Origin: an uncultured Chitinophagaceae bacterium
GTDB lineage: Bacteria > Bacteroidota > Bacteroidia > Chitinophagales > Chitinophagaceae
DNA length: 64,000 bases
Direction of reading: 5' to 3'
NCBI GenBank assembly: GCA_937919945.1
Contig: CALESY010000119.1
Coordinates: forward strand, 1-64,000
Within the stretch, counting starts at the first letter, position 1, and each line of letters starts with the position of its first letter. The notes beneath the pieces were generated by a model that did not search any database, had not been told where the DNA came from, and saw only the letters and a list, made by a program, of their open reading frames with translations. A program made the position numbers and the translations under genes. This document shows, piece by piece, positions 54,644 through 63,132 of this stretch.

Positions 54644-55181
54644 GTATGTTCTTTTGCGCTTCCATTATCTTAGGTATCAAGCTGGCTTCTTCCAGGTAAA
54701 ATAATTCCGTTAACGCTGTGTCAATCAGCATCATTTCGTTGCGCAATGTCTTGTACTGTGAAGGATAATCGACATCGGTATACAATGGCAACGCCACCGT
54801 ATGCAGCCTGAACAGGATTTCTTTTATTTTATGATGAGATTCCTTCAAACCTATTAATTGGCTGCTGTGTTTTACATGGCACCCACCCTCGCAAGTACTG
54901 CAATCATGTCCGCTTGTTTCTTTTGAATGTAGCTCTTGTGCATATGGCAATAACATTCCGATACGCTGCATTACTAGTTCGTTTACTTGCGATAACAGTT
55001 TTTTGCTAAGGCTCAGATATAACAACGTGGACTGCTGTGGCTCCATACCCTCCAGCTCGTCTATCAGCAATTCTGCCGTTTGACACAAAGTGCTGAGTAC
55101 ACTGTAATAATCCTTATCTAATTTATTGACAAGATTGTGGAGGTCGTTGTGCCTGTATTGTGAGAAAAGAATCTTAGCCAT
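54630..55181 (-). CDS. Hemerythrin-like helical protein with Cys/His cluster
   Basis: 183 residues, predicted to be mostly helical. Several His residues in a hemerythrin-like pattern (YRHNDLHNLVNKL at the start, LKESHHKIKEILFRLHTV in the middle, LFYLEEASLIP near the end) and a compact cluster HDCSTCEGGCHVKH near residue 92-105. Possibly binds a di-iron centre, or copper/iron through the Cys cluster. It shares an operon with ccoI (14-base overlap) and has an FNR-like site upstream, which suggests a role in oxygen or nitric-oxide response, or in metal delivery to the oxidase. Family assignment is tentative. Confidence 0.7.
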   Translation of the reverse strand: MAKILFSQYRHNDLHNLVNKLDKDYYSVLSTLCQTAELLIDELEGMEPQQSTLLYLSLSKKLLSQVNELVMQRIGMLLPYAQELHSKETSGHDCSTCEGGCHVKHSSQLIGLKESHHKIKEILFRLHTVALPLYTDVDYPSQYKTLRNEMMLIDTALTELFYLEEASLIPKIMEAQKNIHAYN

Positions 55182-55195
55182 AATTCACCTTTCTA

Positions 55196-55203
55196 CGAAG
55201 GTA
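55196..55203 (-). promoter_or_regulatory. Candidate -7 element for the hemerythrin-like/ccoI operon
   Basis: TACCTTCG on the minus strand, one mismatch to TAnnTTTG, 14 bases upstream of the ATG at 55181. The predicted start would be about 55190. Confidence 0.35.
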
Positions 55204-55239
55204 AATTGACATAGAGGCGGATAATATGATACTGGCTAT

Positions 55240-55269
55240 GCTAAAACATGATTTTTGTCATGTTTTAGC
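55240..55269. promoter_or_regulatory. FNR/CRP-type palindrome upstream of the hemerythrin-like gene
   Basis: GCTAAAACATGA and TCATGTTTTAGC, perfect 12-bp arms with a six-base spacer. Read as an FNR-type box it is ATGAT-N4-GTCAT, one mismatch from the ccoS site. The centre is about 64 bp upstream of the predicted start, as at ccoS. It could also fold as a hairpin after the regulator gene, but lacks a T tract. Confidence 0.7.
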
Positions 55270-55284
55270 AAGTACGTTTCGGAC

Positions 55285-56004
55285 TTAGTATAAAACATTC
55301 GCTGTTTTTATCAGCTTGTTCATATCCAGTATCTTAATTTTTTTGCCGATGAACTCAACGATTTTATCGTTCTTGAATTCTGACAACAAACGGATGGCCG
55401 TTTCGGTAGCAGTACCCACCAGATTGGCAATATCTTCCCTACTCAATACTACGTTGATAGTTGCGCCATCTTCTTCAAAGCCATAGGTTTCTTTTAAAAA
55501 CAATAATGCTTCGGCAGTGCGTTCACGTACTGGTTTTTGGGCAAGATCTGTAATGGTATTAACAGCCCTGCGCAACTCAGTAGCTAATAGTTTGATGATT
55601 TCTAAAGATAGCCCGTGGCTGGTTTTCAGTACCTGAAAAAATGTATCTCTCGGCACATAGCATACTTTTGTATCATCCAGTGCAATGGCTGTTGCATTAT
55701 ATTTTTCGGAACTAAGCAATGCCCTATAACCCAACACATCCCCTTCTTTGGCAAGGTGTACTATCTGGTCTTTACCATCTTGCCCGCTGTGAGATATTTT
55801 TACTTTGCCCTCGTTTACGCAATATATACCAAGTGGGTGCCCGCCTTCATTGAATATGATTTGTCCTTTTTTGAAAGACATGCACGACTTACTTTCGTTA
55901 AACAGGGCAAGTTCATCCATTGCCAAATGGCAAAATATAGACTTGTGTCGTGAACCACAGGTTTCGCAAGCCTCACTGAATCCGCCTTTTTGCTTATCTG
56001 CCAA
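55285..56004 (-). CDS. Crp/Fnr-family regulator with N-terminal Cys cluster
   Basis: 239 residues. Cys at 13, 16 and 25 (CETC...FC) resembles the N-terminal part of the Fe-S cluster site of FNR; a fourth Cys would be needed and several are available at 41, about 62 and about 113. The cNMP-binding beta-barrel follows (IIFNEGGHPLGIYCVNEGKVKI), then a C-terminal HTH (VLSREDIANLVGTATETAIRLLSEFKNDKIV) with Glu-Thr-x-x-Arg for recognition of TTGAT-like half sites. Best fit: an oxygen-sensing activator of the oxidase genes around it. Its own promoter lacks the palindrome. Confidence 0.9.
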   Translation of the reverse strand: MADKQKGGFSEACETCGSRHKSIFCHLAMDELALFNESKSCMSFKKGQIIFNEGGHPLGIYCVNEGKVKISHSGQDGKDQIVHLAKEGDVLGYRALLSSEKYNATAIALDDTKVCYVPRDTFFQVLKTSHGLSLEIIKLLATELRRAVNTITDLAQKPVRERTAEALLFLKETYGFEEDGATINVVLSREDIANLVGTATETAIRLLSEFKNDKIVEFIGKKIKILDMNKLIKTANVLY

Positions 56005-56023
56005 GACTATAGTTTTAGTACTA

Positions 56024-56053
56024 CAAAGCTAAAACTTTATCACATTATGGCAA
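56024..56053 (-). promoter_or_regulatory. Promoter of the FNR-type regulator gene
   Basis: Minus strand: TTG, 19 bases, TAGCTTTG. Full match to TTG-N17-23-TAnnTTTG. Predicted start lies about 14 bases upstream of the ATG at 56004. No FNR-like palindrome overlaps it. Confidence 0.55.
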
Positions 56054-56067
56054 GCATTCCTATCTTA

Positions 56068-57486
56068 TTATAGCATTGTAACCGGCTGTTGGTATTGTGA
56101 AATATTAAACCTGCCGCTAGATTTTAATGCCTTAAAACCACTTTTTACATTTATTAGATTTGTAAAACCCCTTGACATCATGATAGATATAAATATTACT
56201 GAACGATAACCTGCTGCACAGTGCACATAATAAGTGGTATCTGGGTCTATCCTACCCATCTCGGTATTTATATTGTCTAATGGCAGATTTTCTGCGCCTA
56301 TTATGTGTTCAGTGTCATATTCGCTCTTTTTACGTACATCCAATAGCATAATGGTCGGGTGTTCTTCCAGTCCGTCTGCAAGTTCATCTGCAGTAATAGA
56401 TTGTATTGTGTTCAGTGTTTTTTTCGCAGCCTGCCATGCAGCTATACCATCTTGTAAATAACCAAGGCAGTTATCATAACCAACCCTTGCCAATCTGGTT
56501 ACTACTTCTTGCTCTCTGCCCGCATCTGCAATGAATACGATAGGTTGTTTTATATCTGTAATTAAAGCCCCTACCCAAGGCGCGAAGCTGCCATCCAAAC
56601 CAATATTAATAGACCCTGGTATAAAGCCATTTACAAAGTCTGCTTCATTACGTGTATCCAATATCAATGCATTGGCTTCTGCTATGGCTGCCTCAAATGC
56701 AGCTACTGACAAGGGCTGTGTGCCTTGTTGTAATACATCGCTGATGTTTGCATAACCGGTTTTATTCATCATCACGTTGAAAGGGAAGTATTGAGGGGGT
56801 GCTACCAATCCTGTAGTTACTTCTTTTACAAATTCTTCTTTGGTCATGTCTGTGCGCAATGCATAGTTGGTAGCTTTTTGATGTCCCAGTGTGTCTTGTG
56901 TGGCATTGCTCATATTTTTGCCGCATGCACTGCCTGCGCCATGTGCAGGGTACACGATTACGTCATCTGCCAATAGCATTACCTTAGTACGCAATGATGT
57001 ATAGAGCAGCCCTGCCAGTTCTTCTTGTGTCATATTAGCGGCTTTCTGTGCCAGATCAGGCCTTCCCACATCACCTAAAAACAATGTATCCCCGGAAAAT
57101 AATGCAATGTCTTTACCTTTTTCATTTTTCAGCAGGTAACAACAACTCTCCATTGTATGCCCGGGTGTATGCAATACCTGAAAGGCAACATCACCTACTA
57201 CAAACATTTCTCCATCCTTTGCTACATATGCATCAAACGCCGGTTGTGCTGTCGGTCCATATACAATAGTTGCACCGGTTGCTTTTGCAAGGTCAATATG
57301 TCCCGAGACAAAGTCTGCATGAAAATGTGTTTCAAACACATACTTAATAGATACTCCATCTTTTCTTGCACGCTCTATATATGGCTGTATCTCTCTGAGC
57401 GGGTCTATTATCGCCGCTTCATTGCCCGATGTAATATAGTACGCACCTTGTGCAAGGCATCCTGTATATATCTGCTCAATTTTCAT
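56068..57486 (-). CDS. Metallo-beta-lactamase fold protein with two rhodanese domains (persulfide dioxygenase-like)
   Basis: 472 residues. The MBL domain has ETHFHADFVSGH near residue 53-64 and LHTPGHTMESCCY, VYPAHGAGS, as in ETHE1-type glutathione persulfide dioxygenases. Two rhodanese domains follow. The first (ALILDTRNEADFVNGFIPGS) has an Asp where the catalytic Cys should be (FIADAGREQ); the second (LLDVRKKSEYDTEHIIGAENL) keeps the Cys in VHCAAGYRS near 423. Such fusions oxidise sulfane sulfur to sulfite. The FNR-like site and close -7 element suggest control by the same regulator as the oxidase. Confidence 0.92.
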   Translation of the reverse strand: MKIEQIYTGCLAQGAYYITSGNEAAIIDPLREIQPYIERARKDGVSIKYVFETHFHADFVSGHIDLAKATGATIVYGPTAQPAFDAYVAKDGEMFVVGDVAFQVLHTPGHTMESCCYLLKNEKGKDIALFSGDTLFLGDVGRPDLAQKAANMTQEELAGLLYTSLRTKVMLLADDVIVYPAHGAGSACGKNMSNATQDTLGHQKATNYALRTDMTKEEFVKEVTTGLVAPPQYFPFNVMMNKTGYANISDVLQQGTQPLSVAAFEAAIAEANALILDTRNEADFVNGFIPGSINIGLDGSFAPWVGALITDIKQPIVFIADAGREQEVVTRLARVGYDNCLGYLQDGIAAWQAAKKTLNTIQSITADELADGLEEHPTIMLLDVRKKSEYDTEHIIGAENLPLDNINTEMGRIDPDTTYYVHCAAGYRSVIFISIMMSRGFTNLINVKSGFKALKSSGRFNISQYQQPVTML

Positions 57487-57506
57487 AAACGTAGTTTTAG
57501 ACCATA

Positions 57507-57514
57507 CAAAAGTA
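57507..57514 (-). promoter_or_regulatory. -7 element of the persulfide dioxygenase-like gene
   Basis: TACTTTTG on the minus strand matches TAnnTTTG, 20 bases upstream of the ATG at 57486. A TTG lies 16 bases further upstream, overlapping the palindrome at 57533-57553. The predicted start is about 57501. Confidence 0.5.
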
Positions 57515-57532
57515 TTATGGCACTCTAGCTCA

Positions 57533-57553
57533 AAACATGATTTATATCAGTTT
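57533..57553. promoter_or_regulatory. FNR/CRP-type palindrome between the dioxygenase and decarboxylase genes
   Basis: AAACATGAT-N4-ATCAGTTT, one base shorter on the right arm. Its centre is about 42 bp upstream of the predicted start of the minus-strand gene, the classical class II activator position. It is also about 69 bp upstream of a possible TAACTTTG -7 element (57600-57607) of the plus-strand decarboxylase. Confidence 0.65.
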
Positions 57554-57631
57554 GGCGTATGATTGTTGTTAGAACGCATGGTCTTATGCTTTCATAAGCT
57601 AACTTTGCGCCGCTTAATAAAAACAGATGGT

Positions 57632-58864
57632 ATGAAAACGAAGTATTGGAAAAAACTATCTCATGCAGAACAGGATGCTCGCATCACCGAAGCACTGAAT
57701 CAGAATATAGACTACAAACAAAAAATATCCTTAGGCATACCCGCATCCCGCCTCGATGCTACTGTTTTTTATGAGCAGGCTCCTTTTCTTAAAGACGCGC
57801 CACTACTACGCACGTACGTGCAAAACCCAAACCACATAGGCTGCCACACATTGGGCGACTCGGAAGATTTCTTCAAAGGCACACAACAATTAGAGCGGGA
57901 AGTGATAGAACTACTGGCTGTTGATGTACTGAAAGCAAAAACCCATACTTGCGATGGCTACGTGGCAGCAGGCGGTACAGAAGCTAACATACAAGCCGCA
58001 TGGATATACCGCAATTACTTCGAGCAAGAACACAATGCCAAGTACAATGAAATTGCCTTACTTGGCTCTGACGATACGCACTATTCTATAGCCAAAGCAT
58101 CCAACCTGCTGCACCTGCAGTGGTATAGCGTACCTGTTGAAGATAATACACGTGAGATAATACCTGCCGAATTGGAAAATGTAATTGAACAGGCAAAGGC
58201 AGATGGCATCAAATATTTCATCATCATATCCAACATGGCAACCACCATGTTTGGCAGTGTTGACAATCCCGATGTATATGTGGCTGCTATGCAAAAACAC
58301 AACATCCCGTTCAGGTTACATCTCGATGGTGCATTCGGAGGTTTTATTTATCCTACCGCACACCCCGAATCACTTGTCAATTTTTCTAACCCATACGTAT
58401 CATCCGTTACGCTCGATGCGCATAAAATGCTGCAAGCTCCTTATGGTACCGGCATATTCATTGCCCGCAAGGGATTAATAAACTATGTGTACACCAAAGA
58501 GGCACAGTATGTAAATGGTATGGATATAACTCTCAGCGGCAGCCGCTCGGGTGCTAATGCTGTAGCTATATGGATGATACTAATGACATACGGGCCCCAC
58601 GGCTGGTTTGAAAAAATAAATAAACTCCTGTATCGTACCGACTGGCTTTGCAAGCAGCTGGACGAATTGGGCTTTCAATACTATCGCTACCCAAATATGA
58701 ATATCGTTACCATCCGGTCACAACATATACCTTCTGTGATCGCACAAAAATTCGGTCTTGTACCCGACACACATGGCGGTGACGCTAATTGGTATAAAAT
58801 AGTTGTGATGGACCATGTAGAGGTAGAACACCTGAACGAATTTTTACAGGAACTGAGGGCATAA
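57632..58864 (+). CDS. PLP-dependent group II amino acid decarboxylase
   Basis: 410 residues from the ATG at 57632; the open frame runs back to 57563 but the earlier stretch would cross the promoter region. Fold type I: VAAGGTEANIQAAWIYRN, LLGSDDTHYSIAKASNLL, LHLDGAFGGF with the PLP-binding Asp, and SVTLDAHKMLQAPYGTGIF with the Schiff-base Lys near 265. This is the histidine/glutamate/tyrosine decarboxylase group; the substrate is unknown. Decarboxylation consumes a proton, so acid resistance is one possibility. Divergent from the dioxygenase gene and possibly coregulated. Confidence 0.88.
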   Translation: MKTKYWKKLSHAEQDARITEALNQNIDYKQKISLGIPASRLDATVFYEQAPFLKDAPLLRTYVQNPNHIGCHTLGDSEDFFKGTQQLEREVIELLAVDVLKAKTHTCDGYVAAGGTEANIQAAWIYRNYFEQEHNAKYNEIALLGSDDTHYSIAKASNLLHLQWYSVPVEDNTREIIPAELENVIEQAKADGIKYFIIISNMATTMFGSVDNPDVYVAAMQKHNIPFRLHLDGAFGGFIYPTAHPESLVNFSNPYVSSVTLDAHKMLQAPYGTGIFIARKGLINYVYTKEAQYVNGMDITLSGSRSGANAVAIWMILMTYGPHGWFEKINKLLYRTDWLCKQLDELGFQYYRYPNMNIVTIRSQHIPSVIAQKFGLVPDTHGGDANWYKIVVMDHVEVEHLNEFLQELRA

Positions 58865-58971
58865 TCGTTATCCCTTTCAATATTCTTTATACCGCTATTG
58901 TAAACACTTAGGCGGTAGCATTGTTACAACCTGTAACTTAGCATTCTTTAGAAAAAAGCTAAAGACAGGAT

Positions 58972-60495
58972 ATGCAACCAACTATTAAGACATTAGGCGA
59001 ACTGAAACAGTCGGGCTACCAACCAAAGTCAGTAAAAGAAGAAGTACGCAACAACCTCATAGTTTCTATACAAAACAATCAAAACCCTTTCAATGGCATA
59101 CTGGGTTATGAAGATACCGTAATACCCGATGTAGAAAGGGCTTTGTTATCTCGCCACAATATCCTGTTCCTTGGGCTACGTGGACAAGCGAAAACACGCA
59201 TGGCACGAGAGATGGTGAACCTGCTGGATGAATGGATACCTGTAGTTGACGGTAGCGACATCAACGATAGCCCATTTGCCCCCATATCGCTCTATGCACG
59301 CAATCTGATAGATGAAATGGGCGATGCCACACCCATAACATGGCTGCACCGTAGCGAACGCTATGGCGAAAAATTGGCAACCCCGGATGTGTCTGTTGCC
59401 GACCTGATAGGCGATGTGGACCCTATCAAAGCTGCCAATATGCGCCTTAGCTTTGCCGATGAGCGGGTGCTGCACTATGGCATCATACCACGCTCTCACA
59501 GAGGTATTTTTGTTATCAACGAATTACCGGATTTACAAGCACGCATACAGGTATCACTCTTCAACATACTGCAAGAGGGCGATATACAGATACGCGGCTT
59601 CAAACTACGTATGCCGTTGGATATACTATTTGTATTCACTGCCAACCCCGAAGATTATACCAACCGTGGAAGCATCGTTACACCACTGAAAGACCGTATA
59701 GAGAGCCAGATAGTAACACACTATCCTAAAACTATTCAGGTATCGCAATCCATCACAGAGCAGGAAGCTGATGTACTACCCGTGCAAATGCAGCAGGTAG
59801 AAGTACCCGATATGGCAAAGATGCTGATAGAAGAAATAGCCATGCAGGCGCGCAAAAGCGAATTTGTCGACCAGAAAAGCGGCGTATCTGCACGCCTCAC
59901 CATATCTGCCTACGAAAACCTCGTCAGCACTGCAGAACTACGCACACTGAAACAACGTGGTAACCGCACCATGGTGCGCATTTCCGATTTCATCGGTGTT
60001 ATACCATCCATTACCGGTAAGATAGAATTGGTGTATGAAGGCGAACAAGAAGGTCCAACCAATGTAGCTTACCGATTGCTGGAGCAAGCCATCCGCACCA
60101 TGTTCACCCAATACTTCCCCGACCCGCAAACTTTTAAAAAACAACCACGTACTAACGATAAAGTGAAACCAAAACCCAATCCGTATCAATCTATCATAGA
60201 CTGGTTTGGTAATGGTAACGATTTGGTGATGATGCAGGATGCAAACGACGAAGCCTATCGCAACAACCTGTATCAGGTAGATGGCTTGTACGCTGCCGTA
60301 AAACAATACTACCCCAATGCAGACGAAACACAAGCAGCATTGTTGATGGAGTTTTTACTGCATGGCCTTGCTGCTTATTCACTCATCAGCAAGAAAGGCA
60401 TAGATACTGGCGGCTATAGCTTTGGCGATATACTCGGCAGCATGATGAACAATATCAACTTCGGCGGTGACAGCGAAGAAGAGGAGGATTTTTAA
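58972..60495 (+). CDS. MoxR/ChlI-type AAA+ ATPase
   Basis: 507 residues. Walker A [15 protein letters not shown] near residue 65-79, an ordered AAA+ core ([32 protein letters not shown]-type Walker B/sensor region, [24 protein letters not shown]), and a C-terminal helical region ending in an acidic tail. Related to magnesium-chelatase subunit I and MoxR chaperones, which work with VWA-domain partners to remodel proteins or insert cofactors. No VWA gene is adjacent, so the partner is elsewhere. Client unknown. Confidence 0.88.
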   Translation: [507 protein letters not shown]

Positions 60496-60504
60496 TTTTG
60501 TTCT

Positions 60505-60897
60505 ATGCACAACTTCACCAATGATATATTTTATCGCACCGCGCGTAGTGGTGGCAAGGGCGGGCAAAATGTCAACAAAGTAGAAACGATGGCAGAGGCT
60601 TGGTTGCACGTTGGCAACTCGCGTGCTTTTACACAAGAAGAAAAAGAACTGATACAAAACAAACTCGCCAACCGCATCAATAAAGACGGCTACCTGATAG
60701 TAAAGTGCAGCGAAACACGTTCACAACTGGAAAACAAACACATAGCCACCACCAAAATGCAGGAACTGATAGCTGTCAGCCTTGTAAAACCCAAAAAACG
60801 CAAGCCCACCAAAATCAGCAAAGCCGCCAAAGAAGCCCGCTTGCAAAGCAAAAAGAAAGACGCTGAAAAGAAACAACTCCGCCGAAGGGATTGGTGA
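60505..60897 (+). CDS. arfB: Peptidyl-tRNA hydrolase ArfB (ribosome rescue)
   Basis: 130 residues. The catalytic GGQ is at residues 19-21 in ARSGGKGGQNVNKVET, as in release factors. The C-terminus is strongly basic (KPKKRKPTKISKAAKEARLQSKKKDAEKKQLRRRDW), the mRNA-channel tail that lets ArfB enter stalled ribosomes. It releases nascent chains from non-stop complexes. Directly follows the MoxR-like gene by nine bases and may be cotranscribed with it. Confidence 0.95.
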   Translation: MHNFTNDIFYRTARSGGKGGQNVNKVETMAEAWLHVGNSRAFTQEEKELIQNKLANRINKDGYLIVKCSETRSQLENKHIATTKMQELIAVSLVKPKKRKPTKISKAAKEARLQSKKKDAEKKQLRRRDW

Positions 60898-60948
60898 GTT
60901 TAGTTCATTAATCAACCAGCATAGAGTACTGATGTAAGAAATCCGGAC

Positions 60949-61509
60949 TTACCCTAATAAAAACTCAATCGCTCGCGGAAAGAAAAAATGTTCCAGCTTG
61001 TGTATTTTCTGTGCTAAGCTATCGGGCGTATCACCAGACGATATAGCACACCTTGCCTGTACTATAATATTGCCCTCGTCGTAGTGTTCATTTACATAGT
61101 GTATTGTTATGCCTGATTCTTCTTCTTTATTGGCAATAACAGCCTCATGCACATGATGTCCATACATACCTTTTCCACCATATTTTGGCAATAGAGCAGG
61201 GTGTACGTTGATAATTTTATCGGAGAAGGCATTCAATATCGTATCAGGTACTTTCCACAAATAGCCCGCCAGTATTATCAGTGATGGATTATACGATTGC
61301 AACTGCTCTACCAACGCAGGCTCTTTTACAGTATGTTTATCTACAACTGTATAAGGTATATTTTCTTTCCTTGCAATATCCAGCACACCTGCATCTGCTT
61401 TGTTACTTACAATCAGTACTACACGCGCCTTACCATTGCCCCTGAAGTAGTCAATAATAGCCTGTGCATTGCTGCCTCGCCCCGATGCGAAGATGATGAG
61501 TGGTTGCAT
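60949..61509 (-). CDS. purN: Phosphoribosylglycinamide formyltransferase
   Basis: 186 residues, normal length. FASGRGSNAQAIIDY at the N-terminus binds the substrate; IINVHPALLPKYGGKGMYGHHVHEAV holds the catalytic Asn-His pair, and YDEGNIIVQ contains the catalytic Asp. Uses 10-formyl-tetrahydrofolate to formylate GAR in purine synthesis. Convergent with arfB (51-base gap) and divergent from the S4-protein gene. Confidence 0.96.
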   Translation of the reverse strand: MQPLIIFASGRGSNAQAIIDYFRGNGKARVVLIVSNKADAGVLDIARKENIPYTVVDKHTVKEPALVEQLQSYNPSLIILAGYLWKVPDTILNAFSDKIINVHPALLPKYGGKGMYGHHVHEAVIANKEEESGITIHYVNEHYDEGNIIVQARCAISSGDTPDSLAQKIHKLEHFFFPRAIEFLLG

Positions 61510-61567
61510 ACGTATAGAATGGTGCGAAGATACAAAACACTATGCGGCATTTACGTAATTTAGCTGT

Positions 61568-61963
61568 ATGAGCAACGAAAAGCTGCGATTGGATAAATAT
61601 CTGTGGGCTATCCGTGTTTTCAAAACACGTACACAGGCTACTGTTGCTTGCGACGAAGGCAAAGTAAAAATGAATGGCGCTAATGTAAAGCCCGCCAAAA
61701 TAGTGTCTTTGGGAGATGTGTACGACATTAAAACACCTGCCCGCAAATGGACGATTGAAGTAACGGGACTGCTGCACAATCGTGTGGGCTATGAAGATGC
61801 CGTAAAGCATTATGTAGATAAAACCAGCGAAGAAGATTTGCAAATGAACCGTGTAATGACCGCCAGCTTCTACACAGGAAAGCGGTTAAGCAAAACAGGC
61901 CGCCCGTCTAAGAAACAACGGCGCGACCTGAATGATTTTTTCAGCGATGATGCTGATGACTAA
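61568..61963 (+). CDS. S4 RNA-binding protein (Hsp15/HslR-like)
   Basis: 131 residues. The S4 domain is LRLDKYLWAIRVFKTRTQATVACDEGKVKMNGANVKPAKIVSLGDVYDI (residues 6-54), the Hsp15 pattern, followed by a basic C-terminus with RPSKKQRRDL and an acidic end. Hsp15 binds 50S subunits carrying stalled nascent chains, so it may work with ArfB encoded nearby. A TAATTTAG motif lies only five bases before the start, so the mRNA may be nearly leaderless. Overlaps the convergent lipoprotein gene by four bases. Confidence 0.9.
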   Translation: MSNEKLRLDKYLWAIRVFKTRTQATVACDEGKVKMNGANVKPAKIVSLGDVYDIKTPARKWTIEVTGLLHNRVGYEDAVKHYVDKTSEEDLQMNRVMTASFYTGKRLSKTGRPSKKQRRDLNDFFSDDADD

Positions 61964-63033
61964 TAGAGTACGTTATAGCTACCTTTGCCGTTTACACCGT
62001 CAAATACTTTCACCCAGTTTTCACCGAGATCCTGACTGCGGTACAGGCCTTGATTAGTTGCAGCGTATATATATTCTTTCGTTTTATCGTTTTTATACAA
62101 ATCGTATTTTTCGCTGAGACTGCTGACAACAGCATTTGACGGCATACCTAAGTTGGCGGTTACAAACTTAGTACTGCCTAAAGGCAACCTGTACACACCT
62201 TTACCTTCTGTACCCACCAGTACTGTTTGTCCAAAGGAACCACTCATGCTTAAAATCTTTGTACTATCAGGCAAGCCTGTGTATTTTGTCCAAGAACCAC
62301 CTTCGTTAGTACTATAATATACACCATTAACTCCGGTAGCATCTGCAGCCAGTAATATATCGCCCATATGAGATAAGAAAAACTTACCTGATGATGGTAA
62401 TGCTGTACCGGTTGTAGCGACCCAAGGAGCATTTATATCTGCTTGCTTAAAGGTACGTTTGTTTATGTCGTCATAAGCAATCAACAAACCGTTTGACAAT
62501 ATTGTGAATGAAGTAAATACTGTACCTGTAGGCAGTTCTATAGGATTGGGGCTTATCCAGTTAATATAGTTGATACCAGGCCTGCCGTTTGAGTCATTAT
62601 ACAAATACCCTTTTTGCCCTACACCACCCAGATAAATTCTGTTTTTAAACTTGGGTACATTTATTATTATGCTTTCTCCATATGGAGTAAAAAATCCTGG
62701 GCTCATTACCGTTGGGTTAGAATTTGTACCCCTGCCTAAGTCTTCTATAATGTGTACATTCTTTTTAATAAATAATAAGTTATTACCCGATGTTACGAAA
62801 GCACTTGCCCTGTAGTTGTCAGAGCTCATCACCACTTCATAGTTCAACCCATCATTTGTTTTATAGATAGCACCAAGTGTATCACCAACGTATAATACAT
62901 AGGGTTTAGATATAACGTTGTTATTATCTATTTCATCATAAGCCGGTTTACATCCCTGTACAGAAAATGCCAATGCCAATACAATACCAAGCTTATAGAT
63001 AACTTTTCGATTATCCATTGAGAAAATTTTCAT
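61960..63033 (-). CDS. BNR/Asp-box repeat lipoprotein
   Basis: 357 residues from the ATG at 63033. Lipoprotein signal with lipobox SVQGC (Cys near 28 from ATG). At least two Asp-box motifs, STNEGGSWTK and SQDLGENWVK, plus repeated short beta-strand blocks, suggest a propeller of sialidase/VPS10 or YCF48 type. The catalytic residues of sialidases are not apparent, so binding or structural function is more likely. Probably anchored to the outer membrane or periplasmic face. Function unknown. Confidence 0.75.
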   Translation of the reverse strand: MKIFSMDNRKVIYKLGIVLALAFSVQGCKPAYDEIDNNNVISKPYVLYVGDTLGAIYKTNDGLNYEVVMSSDNYRASAFVTSGNNLLFIKKNVHIIEDLGRGTNSNPTVMSPGFFTPYGESIIINVPKFKNRIYLGGVGQKGYLYNDSNGRPGINYINWISPNPIELPTGTVFTSFTILSNGLLIAYDDINKRTFKQADINAPWVATTGTALPSSGKFFLSHMGDILLAADATGVNGVYYSTNEGGSWTKYTGLPDSTKILSMSGSFGQTVLVGTEGKGVYRLPLGSTKFVTANLGMPSNAVVSSLSEKYDLYKNDKTKEYIYAATNQGLYRSQDLGENWVKVFDGVNGKGSYNVLY

Positions 63034-63132
63034 CAAGTTTATAAAAAATAGTTAACAATTCAAAGCCTTATCTTCAAATGCAAAGACAGCCTTCTTTCAT
63101 CTTTGGTTTGTACTATTAATTCATAATTAATA

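Noticed and set aside
55240..55269. The palindrome as a rho-independent terminator of the regulator gene
   Set aside because: No T tract follows on the minus strand, and the motif recurs at two promoters, so a protein-binding site is more likely; a dual role is not excluded.
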